A program made the translations under genes and the position numbers. From Paratinospora sagittata (lineage: Eukaryota; Streptophyta; Magnoliopsida; Ranunculales; Menispermaceae), in the NCBI GenBank assembly GCA_035771175.1, contig CM069607.1, positions 21,150,001 to 21,214,000 of the forward strand: a DNA stretch of 64,000 bases, in the 5' to 3' direction. Below the pieces are notes generated by a model. It was not told where the DNA came from. It saw only the letters and a program-made list of their open reading frames with translations, and ran no database searches. Positions 11,901-26,800 of this stretch are shown here, piece by piece; position 1 is the first letter of the stretch, and each line of letters starts with the position of its first letter.

Positions 11901-14900
11901 AGCACCTAGTTTACTAGATCCTTCTTTCCACCTTCAAATACATTTTTAAATCACTAAAATCAGAGTTAAAACAAAAAACGTTAGTTTCATTTGAATTTTA
12001 CCTTTCGATTGCGGAAATTATACACTGTTCGGTAGACAATCGGTAAGTAAACTTTCAATTACCATAACTTTTTAGTTTTAACTTGAATTTGAGTAATTCA
12101 AATTGCACTGTAAAGCAAAAGAGAAGATCTACAAACTTGTTTGCTATAACTTACTTTTTGATCACCGATGATCGGTCAAGGTTGATTAATACTTGAAATA
12201 TTGAATAGCAACGGGACCGGTTACGGGTTACCGAAAAGTAGCTTAAAGCACATAGTTTACTACATATTCTTTTCTTCTTTCCAACTCATTAAATAACTAA
12301 AATAAGAGTTAAAACGATATCGTTAGGGTAATTTGAAGTTTACTTATCGGTTGCTGAAATGATACATCGTTTGGTAAATAATCGGTAAGTAAACTTTAAA
12401 TAACCATTACTTTTTCGTTTTAACTCTGATTTGAGTAATTGGAAATGCCGTAGAAAGAGGAAAAGAAGATCTAAAAGTTTGTTGCGTTAACTTATATTAG
12501 GATCACTGGTAACCGATCATGGTTGACTAGTTGTTTGATCATTTAAAAGCAACGGGACGAGTTAACGAAAAAAAGTAACTTAAAGCACCTAGTTTACTAG
12601 ATCCTTCTTTCCACCTTCAAATACATTTTTAAATCACTAAAATCGGAGTTAAAACAAAAAACGTTAGTTTCATTTGAATTTTACCTTTCGTTTGCGGAAA
12701 TTATACACTGTTCGGTAAACAATCAGTAAGTAAACTTTCAATTACCATAACTTTTTAGTTTTAACTTGAATTTGAGTAATTCAAATTGCATTGTAAAGCA
12801 AAAGAGAAGATCTACAAACTTGTTTGCTATAACTTACTTTTTGATCACCGATGATCAGTCAAGGTTGATTAATACTTGAAATATTGAATAGCAACGGGAC
12901 CGGTTACGGCTTACCGAAAAGTAGCTTAAAGCACCTAGTTTACTAGATATTCTTTTCTTCTTTCCAACTCATTAAATACCTAAAATAAGAGTTAAAACGA
13001 TATCGTTAGGGTAATTTTAAGTTTACTTATCGGTTGCTGAAATGATACATCGTTTCGTAAATTATCGGTATGTAAACTTTAAATAACCATAATTTTTTCG
13101 TTTTAACTCTGATTTGAGTAATTGGAAATGCCATAAAAAGTGGAAAAGAAGATGTAAAAGTTTATTGAGTTAACTTATATTAGAATCACTGGTAACCGAT
13201 CATGGTTGACTAATTCTTTGATCATTTAAAAGCAACGGGACAAGTTAACGAAAAGTAACTTAAAGCACCTAGTTTACTAGATCCTAATTTCCTCATTCAA
13301 ATACATTTTTAAATCACTAAAATCGAAGTTAAAACAAAAAACGTTAGTTTCATTTGAAATTTACCTTTCGATTGCGGAAATTATACATTGTTTAGTAAAC
13401 TGTCAGTAAGTAAACTTTCGATTACCATAACTTTTTAGTTTTAACTTGAATTTGAGTAATTCAAATTGCGCTGTAAAGCGGAAGAAAAGATCGACAAACT
13501 CATTTGCTTTAACTTACTTTTCGATCACCGATGACCGGTCAAGGTTGATTAATACTTTAAATATTTAATAGCAACGGGACCGGTTACGGGTTACCGAAAA
13601 GTAACTTAAAACACCTAGTTTACTAGACATTCTCTTCATCTTTCCAACTCATATTAAATAACTAAAATAAGTGTTGAAACGATAACGTAAGGGTAATTTG
13701 AGGTTTTCTTATCGATTGCCGAAAGGATACATCGTTTGGTAAATAATCAGTAAGTACACTTTAAATAACCATAACTTTTTCGTTTTAACTCTGATTTGAG
13801 TAATTGGAAATGCCGTAGAAAAAGGAAAACAAGATCTAAAAGTTTGTTGCGTTAACTTATATTAGAATCACTGGTAACCGATCATGGTTGACTAGTTGTT
13901 TGATCATTTAAAAGCAACGGGACAAGTTAACGAAAAAAAGTAACGTAAAGCGCCTAGTTTACTAGATCCTTCTTTCCTCCTTCAAATACATTTTTAAATC
14001 ACTAAAATCGGATTTAAAGCATAAAACGTTAGTTTCATTTGAATTTTACCTTTCGATTGAGGAAATTATACACTGTTCGGTAAACAATCAGTAAGTAAAC
14101 TTTCAATTACCATAACTTTTTAGTTTTAACTTGAATTTGAGTAATTCAAATTGCACTGTAAAGCAAAAGAGAAGATCTACAAACTTGTTTGCTATAACTT
14201 ACTTTTTGATCACCGATGATCGGTCAAGGTTGATTAATACTTGAAATATTGAATAGCAACGGGACCGATTACGGGTTACCGAAAAGTAACTTAAAGCACC
14301 TAGTTTACTAGATATTCTCTTCATCTTTCCAACTCATATTAAATAACTAAAATAAGTGTTGAAACGATAACGTAAGGGTAATTTGAGGTTTACTTATCGA
14401 TTGCCGAAAGGATACATCGTTTGGTAAGTAATCAGTAAGTAAACTTTAAATAACCATAACTTTTTCAATTTAACTCTGATTTGAGTAATTGGAAATGCGG
14501 TAGAAAGAGGAAAAGAAGATCTAAAAGTTTATTGCGTTAACTTATATTAGAATCAAAGGTAACCGATCATGGTTGACTAGTTCTTTGATCATTTAAAAGC
14601 AACGGGACAAGTTAACGAAAAGTAACTTAAAGCACCTAGTTTACTAGATCGTAATTTCCTCCTTCAAATACATTTTTAAATCACTAAAACCGGAATTAAA
14701 ACAAAAAATGTTAGTTTCATTTGAAATTTTCCTTTCGATTACGGAAATTATACATTGTTCAGTAAACAGTCAGTAAGTAAACTTTCGATTACCATAACTT
14801 TTTAGTTTTAACTTGAATTTGAGTAATTCAAATTGCGTTGTATAGCGGAGAAAAGATCTACAAACTCATTTGCTTTAACTTACTTTTCGATCACCGATGA

Positions 14901-15775
14901 CCGGTCACGGTTGATTAATACTTTAAATATTTAATAGCAACGAGACCGGTTACTGGTTACCGAAAAGTAACTTAAAGCACCTAGTTTACTAGATATTCTT
15001 TTCTTCTTTCAACCTCATATTAAATAACTAAAATAAGTGTTGAAACGATAATGTAAGGGTAATTTTGAGGTTTACTTATCGATTGCCGAAATGATACATC
15101 GTTTGGTAAATAATCGGTAAGTAAACTTTAAATAACCATTTCTTTTTCGCTTTAACTCTGATTTGAGTAATTGGAAATGCCGTAGAAAGAGGAAAAGAAG
15201 ATCTAAAAGTTTGTTGCGTTAACTTATATTAGAATCACTGGTAACCGATCATGGTTGACTAGTTGTTTGATCATTTAAAAGCAACGGGACAAGTTAACGA
15301 AAAAAAGTAACTTAAAGCACCTAGTTTACTAGATCCTTCTTTCCACCTTCAAATACATTTTTAAATCACTAAAATCAGAGTTAAAACAAAAAACGTTAGT
15401 TTCATTTGAATTTTACCTTTCGATTGCGGAAATTATACACTGTTCGGTAGACAATCGGTAAGTAAACTTTCAATTACCATAACTTTTTAGTTTTAACTTG
15501 AATTTGAGTAATTCAAATTGCACTGTAAAGCAAAAGAGAAGATCTACAAACTTGTTTGCTATAACTTACTTTTTGATCACCGATGATCGGTCAAGGTTGA
15601 TTAATACTTGAAATATTGAATAGCAACGGGACCGGTTACGGGTTACCGAAAAGTAGCTTAAAGCACATAGTTTACTACATATTCTTTTCTTCTTTCCAAC
15701 TCATTAAATAACTAAAATAAGAGTTAAAACGATATCGTTAGGGTAATTTGAAGTTTACTTATCGGTTGCTGAAAT
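8940..15775. repeat. Tandem duplication, period 3,414 bp (five dimers)
   Basis: About 8,940-12,360 is repeated at about 12,360-15,775. Shared private variants include TTGAGTTAACTT (9,751 and 13,166), CAGTAAGTACACTTT (near 10,337 and 13,751), AACGTAAAGCGCC (10,526 and 13,941), GATTGAGGAAATT (10,642 and 14,056), TTTTCGCTTTAAC (11,730 and 15,147) and CATAGTTTACTACAT (12,250 and 15,666). The junction between copies falls at about 12,358-12,396, inside the dyad of an A monomer. Confidence 0.87.
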
Positions 15776-18700
15776 GATACATCGTTTGGTAAATAATCGG
15801 TAAGTAAACTATAAATAACCATAATTTTTTCGTTTTAACTCTGATTTGAGTACTCGGAAATGCCGTAGAAAGAGGAAAAGAGGATCTAAAAATTTATTGC
15901 GGTAACTTATATTAGAATCACAGGTAACCGATCATGGTTGACTGGTTCTTTGATCATTTAAAAGCAACGGGACAAGTTAACGAAAAGTAACTTAAAGCAC
16001 CTAGTTTACTAGATCGTAATTTCCTCAATCAAATACATTTTAAATCACTAAAACCGGAGTTAAAACAAAAAACGTTAGTTTCATTTGAAATTTACCTTTC
16101 GATTGCGGAAATTATACATTGTTCAGTAAACTGTCAGTAAGTAAACTTTCGATTACCATAACTTTTTAGTTTTAACTTGAATTTGAGTAATTCAAATTGC
16201 GCTGTAAAGCGGAAGAAAAGATCGACAAACTCATTTGCTTTAACTTACTTTTCGATCACCGATGACCGGTCAAGGTTGATTAATACTTTAAATATTTAAT
16301 AGCAACGGGACCGGTTACGGGTTACCGAAAAGTAACTTAAAGCACCTAGTTTACTAGATATTCTCTTCATCTTTCCAACTCATATTAAATAACTAAAATA
16401 AGTGTTGATACGATAACGTAAGGGTAATTTGAGGTTTACTTATCGATTGTCGAAATGATACATCGTTTGGTAAATAATCGGAAAGTAAACTTTAAATAAC
16501 CATAACTTTTTCGTTTTAACTCTGATTTGAGTAATTGGAAATGCGGTAGAAAGAGGAAAAGTAGATCTAAAAGTTTATTGCGTTAACTTATATTAGAATC
16601 ACTGGTAACCGATCATGGTTGACTAGTTCTTTGATCATTTAAAAGCAAGGGGACGAGTTAACGAAAAAAAGTAACTTAAAGCACCTAGTTTACTAGATCC
16701 TTCTTTCCACCTTCAAATACATTTTTAAATCACTAAAATCGGAGTTAAAACAAAAAACGTTAGTTTCATTTGAATTTTACCTTTCGTTTGCGGAAATTAT
16801 ACACTGTTCGGTAAACAATCAGTAAGTAAACTTTCAATTACCATAACTTTTTAGTTTTAACTTGAATTTGAGTAATTCAAATTGCATTGTAAAGCAAAAG
16901 AGAAGATCTACAAACTTGTTTGCTATAACTTACTTTTTGATCACCGATGATCAGTCAAGGTTGATTAATACTTGAAATATTGAATAGCAACGGGACCGGT
17001 TACGGCTTACCGAAAAGTAGCTTAAAGCACCTAGTTTACTAGATATTCTTTTCTTCTTTCCAACTCATTAAATACCTAAAATAAGAGTTAAAACGATATC
17101 GTTAGGGTAATTTTAAGTTTACTTATCGGTTGCTGAAATGATACATCGTTTCGTAAATTATCGGTATGTAAACTTTAAATAACCATAATTTTTTCGTTTT
17201 AACTCTGATTTGAGTAATTGGAAATGCCATAAAAAGTGAAAAAGAAGATGTAAAAGTTTATTGAGTTAACTTATATTAGAATCACTGGTAACCGATCATG
17301 GTTGACTAATTCTTTGATCATTTAAAAGCAACGGGACAAGTTAACGAAAAGTAACTTAAAGCACCTAGTTTACTAGATCCTAATTTCCTCATTCAAATAC
17401 ATTTTTAAATCACTAAAATCGAAGTTAAAACAAAAAACGTTAGTTTCATTTGAAATTTACCTTTCGATTGCGGAAATTATACATTGTTCAGTAAACTGTC
17501 AGTAAGTAAACTTTCGATTACCATAACTTTTTAGTTTTAACTTGAATTTGAGTAATTCAAATTGCGCTGTAAAGCGGAAGAAAAGATCGACAAACTCATT
17601 TGCTTTAACTTACTTTTCGATCACCGATGACCGGTCAAGGTTGATTAATACTTTAAATATTTAATAGCAACGGGACCGGTTACGGGTTACCGAAAAGTAA
17701 CTTAAAACACCTAGTTTACTAGACATTCTCTTCATCTTTCCAACTCATATTAAATAACTAAAATAAGTGTTGAAACGATAACGTAAGGGTAATTTGAGGT
17801 TTTCTTATCGATTGCCGAAAGGATACATCGTTTGGTAAATAATCAGTAAGTACACTTTAAATAACCATAACTTTTTCGTTTTAACTCTGATTTGAGTAAT
17901 TGGAAATGCCGTAGAAAAAGGAAAACAAGATCTAAAAGTTTGTTGCGTTAACTTATATTAGAATCACTGGTAACCGATCATGGTTGACTAGTTGTTTGAT
18001 CATTTAAAAGCAACGGGACAAGTTAACGAAAAAAAGTAACGTAAAGCGCCTAGTTTACTAGATCCTTCTTTCCTCCTTCAAATACATTTTTAAATCACTA
18101 AAATCGGATTTAAAGCATAAAACGTTAGTTTCATTTGAATTTTACCTTTCGATTGAGGAAATTATACACTGTTCGGTAAACAATCAGTAAGTAAACTTTC
18201 AATTACCATAACTTTTTAGTTTTAACTTGAATTTGAGTAATTCAAATTGCACTGTAAAGCAAAAGAGAAGATCTACAAACTTGTTTGCTATAACTTACTT
18301 TTTGATCACCGATGATCGGTCAAGGTTGATTAATACTTGAAATATTGAATAGCAACGGGACCGATTACGGGTTACCGAAAAGTAACTTAAAGCACCTAGT
18401 TTACTAGATATTCTCTTCATCTTTCCAACTCATATTAAATAACTAAAATAAGTGTTGAAACGATAACGTAAGGGTAATTTGAGGTTTACTTATCGATTGC
18501 CGAAAGGATACATCGTTTGGTAAGTAATCAGTAAGTAAACTTTAAATAACCATAACTTTTTCATTTTAACTCTGATTTGAGTAATTGGAAATGCGGTAGA
18601 AAGAGGAAAAGAAGATCTAAAAGTTTATTGCGTTAACTTATATTAGAATCAAAGGTAACCGATCATGGTTGACTAGTTCTTTGATCATTTAAAAGCAACG

Positions 18701-20740
18701 GGACAAGTTAACGAAAAGTAACTTAAAGCACCTAGTTTACTAGATCGTAATTTCCTCCTTCAAATACATTTTTAAATCACTAAAACCGGAATTAAAACAA
18801 AAAATGTTAGTTTCATTTGAAATTTTCCTTTCGATTACGGAAATTATACATTGTTTAGTAAACAGTCAGTAAGTAAACTTTCGATTACCATAACTTTTTA
18901 GTTTTAACTTGAATTTGAGTAATTCAAATTGCGTTGTATAGCGGAGAAAAGATCTACAAACTCATTTGCTTTAACTTACTTTTCGATCACCGATGACCGG
19001 TCACGGTTGATTAATACTTTAAATATTTAATAGCAACGAGACCGGTTACTGGTTACCGAAAAGTAACTTAAAGCACCTAGTTTACTAGATATTCTTTTCT
19101 TCTTTCAACCTCATATTAAATAACTAAAATAAGTGTTGAAACGATAATGTAAGGGTAATTTGAGGTTTACTTATCGATTGCCGAAATGATACATCGTTTG
19201 GTAAATAATCGGTAAGTAAACTTTAAATAACCATTACTTTTTCGCTTTAACTCTGATTTGAGTAATTGGAAATGCCGTAGAAAGAGGAAAAGAAGATCTA
19301 AAAGTTTGTTGCGTTAACTTATATTAGAATCACTGGTAACCGATCATGGTTGACTAGTTGTTTGATCATTTAAAAGCAACGGGACAAGTTAACGAAAAAA
19401 AGTAACTTAAAGCACCTAGTTTACTAGATCCTTCTTTCCACCTTCAAATACATTTTTAAATCACTAAAATCAGAGTTAAAACAAAAAACGTTAGTTTCAT
19501 TTGAATTTTACCTTTCGATTGCGGAAATTATACACTGTTCGGTAGACAATCGGTAAGTAAACTTTCAATTACCATAACTTTTTAGTTTTAACTTGAATTT
19601 GAGTAATTCAAATTGCACTGTAAAGCAAAAGAGAAGATCTACAAACTTGTTTGCTATAACTTACTTTTTGATCACCGATGATCGGTCAAGGTTGATTAAT
19701 ACTTGAAATATTGAATAGCAACGGGACCGGTTACGCGTTACCGAAAAGTAGCTTAAAGCACATAGTTTACTACATATTCTTTTCTTCTTTCCAACTCATT
19801 AAATAACTAAAATAAGAGTTAAAACGATATCGTTAGGGTAATTTGAAGTTTACTTATCGGTTGCTGAAATGATACATCGTTTGGTAAATAATCGGTAAGT
19901 AAACTATAAATAACCATAATTTTTTCGTTTTAACTCTGATTTGAGTACTCGGAAATGCCGTAGAAAGAGGAAAAGAGGATCTAAAAATTTATTGCGGTAA
20001 CTTATATTAGAATCACAGGTAACCGATCATGGTTGACTGGTTCTTTGATCATTTAAAAGCAACGGGACAAGTTAACGAAAAGTAACTTAAAGCACCTAGT
20101 TTACTAGATCGTAATTTCCTCAATCAAATACATTTTTAAATCACTAAAACCGGAGTTAAAACAAAAAACGTTAGTTTCATTTGAAATTTACCTTTCGATT
20201 GCGGAAATTATACATTGTTCAGTAAACTGTCAGTAAGTAAACTTTCGATTACCATAACTTTTTAGTTTTAACTTGAATTTGAGTAATTCAAATTGCGCTG
20301 TAAAGCGGAAGAAAAGATCGACAAACTCATTTGCTTTAACTTACTTTTCGATCACCGATGACCGGTCAAGGTTGATTAATACTTTAAATATTTAATAGCA
20401 ACGGGACCGGTTACGGGTTACCGAAAAGTAACTTAAAGCACCTAGTTTACTAGATATTCTCTTCATCTTTCCAACTCATATTAAATAACTAAAATAAGTG
20501 TTGATACGATAACGTAAGGGTAATTTGAGGTTTACTTATCGATTGTCGAAATGATACATCGTTTGGTAAATAATCGGAAAGTAAACTTTAAATAACCATA
20601 ACTTTTTCGTTTTAACTCTGATTTGAGTAATTGGAAATGCGGTAGAAAGAGGAAAAGTAGATCTAAAAGTTTATTGCGTTAACTTATATTAGAATCACTG
20701 GTAACCGATCATGGTTGACTAGTTCTTTGATCATTTAAAA
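12550..20740. repeat. Tandem duplication, period 4,096 bp (six dimers)
   Basis: About 12,550-16,645 is followed directly by a near-identical copy at 16,646-20,740. Matching private variants are GGGACGAGTTAACG (12,554 and 16,650), GGAAAACAAGATC (13,825 and 17,921), GGATTTAAAGCAT (14,010 and 18,106) and GTTGATACGATAACG (16,404 and 20,500), all at offset 4,096. I counted only about ten differences over the length. It overlaps the 3,414-bp duplication, so this region records successive exchanges. Confidence 0.88.
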
Positions 20741-23700
20741 GCAACGGGACAAGTTAACGAAAAATAACTTAAAACACCTAGTTTACTAGATCCTTCTTTC
20801 CTCCTTCAAATACATTTTTAAATCACTAAAATCGGAGTTAAAACAAAAAACGTTAGTTTCATTTGAAATTTACCTTTCGATTGCGGAAATTATACATTGT
20901 TCAGTAAACTGTCAGTAAGTAAACTTTCGATTACCATAACTTTTTAGTTTTAACTTGAATTTGAGTAATTCAAATTGCGCTGTAAAGCAAAAGAGAAGAT
21001 CGACAAACTCATTTGCTTTAACTTACTTTTTGATCACCGATGACCGGTCAAGGTTGATTAATACTTTAAATATTTAATAGCAACGGGATCGGTTACGGGT
21101 TACCGAAAAGTAACTTGAAGCACCTAGTTTACTAGATATTCTCTTCATCTTTCCAACTCATATTAAATAACTAAAATAAGTGTTGAAACGATAACGTAAG
21201 GGTAATATGAGGTTTACTTATCGATTGCCGAAAGGATACATCGTTTGGTAAATAATCAGTAAGTAAACTTTAAATAACCATAACTTTTTCATTTTAACTC
21301 TGATTTGAGCAATTGGAAATGCGGTAGAAAGAGGAAAAGAAGATCTAAAAGTTTATTGCGTTAACTTATATTAGAATCAAAGGTAACCGATCGTGGTTGA
21401 CTAGTTCTTTGATCATTTAAAAGCAACGGGACAAGTTAACGAAAAGTAACTTAAAGCACCTAGTTTACTAGATCGTAATTTCCTCCTTCAAATACATTTT
21501 TAAATCACTAAAATCGGAATTAAAACAAAAAATGTTAGTTTCATTTGAAATTTTCCTTTCGATTACGGAAATTATACATTGTTCAGTAAACAGTCAGTAA
21601 GTAAACTTTCGATTACCATAACTTTTTAGTTTTAACTTGAATTTGAGTAATTCAAATTGCGTTGTATAGCGGAGAAATGATCTACAAACACATTTGCTTT
21701 AACTTACTTTTCGATCACCGATGACCGGTCACGGTTGATTAATACTTTAAATATTTAATAGCAACGAGACCGGTTACTGGTTACCGAAAAGTAACTTAAA
21801 GCACCTAGTTTACTAGATATTCTTTTCTTCTTTCAACCTCATATTAAATAACTAAAATAAGTGTTGAAACGATAATGTAAGGGTAATTTGAGGTTTACTT
21901 ATCGATTGCCGAAATGATACATCGTTTGGTAAATAATCGGTAAGTAAACTTTAAATAACCATTACTTTTTCGTTTTAACTCTGATTTGAGTAATTGGAAA
22001 TGCCGTAGAAAGAGGAAAAGAAGATCTAAAAGTTTGTTGCGTTAACTTATATTAGAATCACTGGTAACCGATCATGGTTGACTAGTTGTTTGATCATTTA
22101 AAAGCAACGGGACAAGTTAACGAAAAAAAGTAACTTAAAGCACCTAGTTTACTAGATCCTTCTTTCCACCTTCAAATACATTTTTAAATCACTAAAATCG
22201 GAGTTAAAACAAAAAACGTTAGTTTCATTTGAATTTTACCTTTCGTTTGCGGAAATTATACACTGTTCGGTAAACAATCAGTAAGTAAACTTTCAATTAC
22301 CATAACTTTTTAGTTTTAACTTGAATTTGAGTAATTCAAATTGCATTGTAAAGCAAAAGAGAAGATCTACAAACTTGTTTGCTATAACTTACTTTTTGAT
22401 CACCGATGATCAGTCAAGGTTGATTAATACTTGAAATATTGAATAGCAACGGGACCGGTTACGGCTTACCGAAAAGTAGCTTAAAGCACCTAGTTTACTA
22501 GATATTCTTTTCTTCTTTCCAACTCATTAAATACCTAAAATAAGAGTTAAAACGATATCGTTAGGGTAATTTGAAGTTTACTTATCGGTTGCTGAAATGA
22601 TACATCGTTTCGTAAATTATCGGTATGTAAACTTCAAATAACCATAATTTTTTCGTTTTAACTCTGATTTGAGTAATTGGAAATGCCATAAAAAGTGGAA
22701 AAGAAGATGTAAAAGTTTATTGAGTTAACTTATATTAGAATCACTGGTAACCGATCATGGTTGACTAATTCTTTGATCATTTAAAAGCAACGGGACAAGT
22801 TAACGAAAAGTAACTTAAAGCACCTAGTTTACTAGATCCTAATTTCCTCATTCAAATACATTTTTAAATCACTAAAATCGAAGTTAAAACAAAAAACGTT
22901 AGTTTCATTTGAAATTTACCTTTCGATTGCGGAAATTATACATTGTTCAGGAAACTGTCAGTAAGTAAACTTTCGATTACCATAACTTTTTAGTTTTAAC
23001 TTGAATTTGAGTAATTCAAATTGCGCTGTAAAGTGGAAGAAAAGATCGACAAACTCATTTGCTTTAACTTACTTTTCGATCACCGATGACCGGTCAAGGT
23101 TGATTAATACTTTAAATATTTAATAGCAACGGGACCGGTTACGGGTTACCGAAAAGTAACTTAAAGCACCTAGTTTACTAGATATTCTCTTCATCTTTCC
23201 AACTCATATTAAATAACTAAAATAAGTGTTGAAACGATAACGTAAGGGTAATTTGAGGTTTACTTATCGATTGCCGAAAGGATACATCGTTCGGTAAATA
23301 ATCAGTAAGTAAACTTTAAATAACCATAACTTTTTCGTTTTAACTCTGATTTGAGTAATTGGAAATGCCGTAGAAAAAGGAAAAGAAGATCTAAAAGTTT
23401 GTTGCGTTAACTTATATTAGAATCACTGGTAACCGATCATGGTTGACTAGTTGTTTGATCATTTAAAAGCAACGGGACAAGTTAACGAAAAAAAGTAACT
23501 TAAAGCGCCTAGTTTACTAGATCCTTCTTTCCTCCTTCAAATACATTTTTAAATCACTAAAATCGGAGTTAAAACATAAAACGTTAGTTTCATTTGAATT
23601 TTACCTTTCGATTGAGTAAATTATACACTGTTCGGTAGACAATCAGTAAGTAAACTTTCAATTACCATAACTTTTTAGTTTTAACTTAAATTTGAGTAAT

Positions 23701-23869
23701 TCAAATTGCACTGTAAAGCAAAAGAGAAGATCTACAAACTTGTTTGCTATAACTTACTTTTTGATCACCGATGATCGGTCAAGGTTGATTAATACTTGAA
23801 ATATTGAATAGCAACGGGACCGGTTACGGGTTACCGAAAAGTAACTTAAAGCACCTAGTTTACTAGATA

Positions 23870-26800
23870 TTCTCTTCATCTTTCTAACTCATATTAAATA
23901 ACTAAAATAAGTGTTGAAACGATAACGTAAGGGTAATTTGAGGTTTACTTATCGATTGCCGAAAGGATACATCGTTTGGTAAATAATCAGTAAGTAAACT
24001 GTAAGTAACCATAACTTTTTCGTTTTAACTCTGATTTGAGTAATTGGAAATGCCGTAGAAAGAGGAAAAGAAGATCTAAAAGTTTGTTGCGTTAACTTAT
24101 ATTAGAATCACTGGTAACCGATCATGGTTGACTAGTTGTTTGATCATTTAAAAGCAACGGGACAAGTTAACGAAAAAAAGTAACTTAAAGCACCTAGTTT
24201 ACTAGATCCTTCTTTCCTCCTTCAAATACATTTTTAAATCACTAAAATCGGAGTTAAAACAAAAAACGTTAGTTTCATTTGAATTTTACCTTTCGATTGC
24301 GGAAATTATACACTGTTCGGTGGACAATCAGTAAGTAAACTTTCAATTACCATAACTTTTTAGTTTTAACTTGAATTTGAGTAATTCAAATTGCACTGTA
24401 AAGCAAAAGAGAAGATCTACAAAATTGTTTGCTATAACTTACTTTTTGATCACCGATGATCGGTCAAGGTTGATTAATACTTGAAATATTGAATAGCAAC
24501 GGGACCGGTTACGGGTTACCGAAAAGTAGCTTAAAGCACATAGTTTACTAGATATTCTTTTCTTCTTTCCAACTCATATTAAATAACTAAAATAAGAGTT
24601 AAAACGATATCGTTAGGGTAATTTTAAGTTTACTTATCGATTGTTGAAATGATACATCGTTGGGTAAATAATCGGTAAGTAAACTATAAATAACCATAAT
24701 TTTTTCGTTTTACCGCTGATTTGAGTAATCGAAAATGCCGTAGAAAGAGGGAAAGAAGATATAAAAATTTATTGCGTTAACTTATATTAGAATCAAAGGT
24801 AACCGATCATGGTTGACTAGTTCTTTGTTCATTTAAAAGCAACGGGACAAGTTAACGAAAAGTAACTTAAAGCACCTAGTTTACTAGATCGTAATTTCCT
24901 CCTTCAAATACATTTTTAAATCACTAAAACCGGAATTAAAACAAAAAATGTTAGTTTCATTTGAAATTTTCCTTTCGATTACGGAAATTATACATTGTTC
25001 AGTAAACAGTCAGTAAGTAAACTTTCGATTACCATAACTTTTTAGTTTTAACTTGAATTTGAGTAATTCAAATTGCGTTGTATAGCGGAGAAAAGATCTA
25101 CAAACTCATTTGCTTTAACTTACTTTTCGATCACCGATGACCGGTCACGGTTGATTAATACTTTAAATATTTAATAGCAACGAGACCGGTTACTGGTTAC
25201 CGAAAAGGAACTTAAAGCACCTAGTTTACTAGATATTCTTTTCTTCTTTCAACCTCATATTAAATAACTAAAATAAGTGTTGAAACGATAAAGTAAGGGT
25301 AATTTGAGGTTTACTTATCGATTGCCGAAATGATACATCGTTTGGTAAATAATCGGTAAGTAAACTTTAAATAACCATTACTTTTTCGCTTTAACTCTGA
25401 TTTGAGTAATTGGAAATGCCGTAGAAAGAGGAAAAGAAGATCTAAAAGTTTGTTGCGTTAACTTATATTAGAATCACTGGTAACCGATCATGGTTGACTA
25501 GTTGTTTGATCATTTAAAAGCAACGGGACAAGTTAACGAAAAAAAGTAACTTAAAGCACCTAGTTTACTAGATCCTTCTTTCCACCTTCAAATACATTTT
25601 TAAATCACTAAAATCGGAGTTAAAACAAAAAACGTTAGTTTCATTTGAATTTTACCTTTCGTTTGCGGAAATTATACACTGTTCGGTAAACAATCAGTAA
25701 GTAAACTTTCAATTACCATAACTTTTTAGTTTTAACTTGAATTTGAGTAATTCAAATTGCATTGTAAAGCAAAAGAGAAGATCTACAAACTTGTTTGCTA
25801 TAACTTACTTTTTGATCACCGATGATCAGTCAAGGTTGATTAATACTTGAAATATTGAATAGCAACGGGACCGGTTACGGGTTACCGAAAAGTAGCTTAA
25901 AGCACCTAGTTTACTAGATATTCTTTTCTTCTTTCCAACTCATTAAATACCTAAAATAAGAGTTAAAACGATTTCGTTAGGGTAATTTGAAGTTTACTTA
26001 TCGGTTGCTGAAATGATACATCGTTTCGTAAATTATCGGTATGTAAACTTTAAATAACCATAATTTTTTCGTTTTAACTCTGATTTGAGTAATTGGAAAT
26101 GCCATAAAAAGTGGAAAAGAAGATGTAAAAGTTTATTGCGTTAACTTATATTAGAATCACTGGTAACCGATCATGGTTGACTAATTCTATGATCATTTAA
26201 AAGCAACGGGACAAGTTAACGAAAAGTAACTTAAAGCACCTAGTTTACTAGATCCTAATTTCCTCATTCAAATACATTTTTAAATCACTAAAATCGGAGT
26301 TAAAACAAAAAACGTTAGTTTCATTTGAAATTTACCTTTCGATTGCTGAAATTATACATTGTTCAGTAAACTGTCAGTAAGTAAACTTTCGATTACCATA
26401 ACTTTTTAGTTTTAACTTGAATTTGAGTAATTCAAATTGCGCTGTAAAGCGGAAGAAAAGATCGACAAACTCATTTGCTTTAACTTACTTTTCGATCACC
26501 GATGACCGGTCAAGGTTGATTAATACTTTAAATATTTAATAGCAACGGGACCGGTTACGGGTTACCGAAAAGTAACTTAAAGCACCTAGTTTACTAGATA
26601 TTCTCTTCATCTTTCCAACTCATATTAAATAACTAAAATAAGTGTTGAAACGATAACGTAAGGGTAATTTGAGGTTTACTTATCGATTGCCGAAAGGATA
26701 CATCGTTTGGTAAATAATCAGTAAGTAAACTTTAAATAACCATAACTTTTTCGTTTTAACTCTGATTTGAGTAATTGGAAATGCCGTAGAAAGAGGAAAA

